This document shows positions 6,929-7,156 of a stretch of 7,156 nucleotides of DNA, in pieces. This stretch comes from Nitrospiraceae bacterium (lineage in GTDB: Bacteria > Nitrospirota > Thermodesulfovibrionia > Thermodesulfovibrionales > Dissulfurispiraceae): assembly GCA_003170655.1 (NCBI GenBank), contig PMYY01000205.1, positions 6,258-13,413 of the forward strand, in the 5' to 3' direction. A program made the translations under genes and the position numbers. Positions within the stretch are counted from its first letter, which is position 1; each line of letters opens with the position of its first letter. The notes under the pieces are model-generated. The model made no database searches. It worked only from the letters and a program-made list of their open reading frames with translations, and was not told the DNA's origin.

Positions 6929-7124
6929 ATCCTGGATGCCGAAAGCCAAGTTATCAGATAAAACTGCGGACCTGCGCCGAATGGCTGAAGAAATTCTGCT
7001 GAAAAGGCCGGGGGCATTGGACAGTGTGCCGCCCGCTGATGTGGGGAGCGTACTCCACGAGCTGCGGGTGCACCAGATCGAACTTGAAATGCAGAATGAC
7101 GAACTTTGCCATGCGCAGCAATAG
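6912..7124 (+). CDS. N-terminal segment of a PAS sensor protein, ended early by TAG
   Basis: 70 codons from an ATG with a strong Shine-Dalgarno, overlapping the preceding gene by 17 bp. After a basic start (MPKKNRSWMPKAK), the segment TADLRRMAEEILLKRP, then VGSVLHELRVHQIELEMQND (43-62) and ELCHAQQ, is the well-known N-terminal helix of bacterial PAS-containing sensor kinases and diguanylate cyclases, which normally run on as '..AQ.ELEASREKYFDLYDLAPVGY'. Here a TAG at 7122-7124 stops translation just where that motif should continue. The 70-residue product would hold only the helical leader with no sensor or output domain. It was probably meant to supply the kinase or other output missing from the CheB-CheR-PAS protein. 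The alternatives are a true nonsense mutation, a sequencing error or stop readthrough. The identity of the leader is fairly sure; the output domain is unknown. Confidence 0.75.
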   Translation: MPKKNRSWMPKAKLSDKTADLRRMAEEILLKRPGALDSVPPADVGSVLHELRVHQIELEMQNDELCHAQQ

Positions 7125-7156
7125 TTCGAAGCATCCCGCGAAAAGTATTTTGACCT
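7125..7156 (+). pseudogene. Continuation of the PAS sensor frame beyond the TAG, cut by the window edge
   Basis: Reading on in the same frame after the TAG gives FEASREKYFD and then a partial codon (CT). This matches the expected family sequence directly after 'HAQQ', with one residue replaced by the stop. No start codon is present in this short stretch, so it could be translated separately only from a site outside the window. Confidence 0.6.

Overview
The window looks like chromosomal DNA of a Gram-negative bacterium of intermediate GC content. The AsmA-like envelope protein implies an outer membrane. The protein style (CheB-CheR-PAS fusion, PAS sensor with the 'HELRVHQIELEMQN' type N-terminus) resembles Desulfobacterota, Nitrospirota and relatives. 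This is an inference from protein style, and I cannot name the taxon. All supported genes lie on the + strand.

Region 1 (1-2826) is a tightly packed three-gene unit: the C-terminal half of an extended SDR (NAD-dependent epimerase/dehydratase), a PLP-dependent alpha-oxoamine synthase that looks most like a bacterial serine palmitoyltransferase, and a GNAT-fold acyltransferase. The first pair overlaps by ATGA and the second pair is 19 bp apart. This combination matches the bacterial ceramide (sphingolipid) pathway known from Caulobacter: Spt condenses serine with a fatty acyl thioester, a GNAT-type bacterial ceramide synthase N-acylates the product, and an SDR ceramide reductase reduces the keto group. 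The acyl carrier protein and acyl-activating enzyme expected with this pathway are not in the window. They may lie upstream of position 1.

Region 2 (2827-3782) holds a single-pass, AsmA/DUF748-like periplasmic protein. It appears to have its own extended -10 promoter so close to the ATG that the mRNA may be leaderless. A role in handling the lipid product of region 1 is possible but unproven.

Region 3 (3783-7156) is a separate signalling module. A clear extended -10 promoter precedes a CheB-CheR-coiled coil-PAS-PAS fusion of about 1011 residues that has no kinase domain. It overlaps by 17 bp with the start of a PAS sensor protein that has a strong Shine-Dalgarno. That second reading frame is interrupted by an in-frame TAG after 70 codons, in the middle of a conserved stretch, and family-like sequence continues after the stop to the window edge. 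It is either a recently broken gene, a recoded stop or a sequencing error.

There is no RNA gene, CRISPR array, insertion sequence or tRNA that I can support. The only gene-free stretches are 1677-1695, 2827-2888 and 3783-3868, all under 100 bp.
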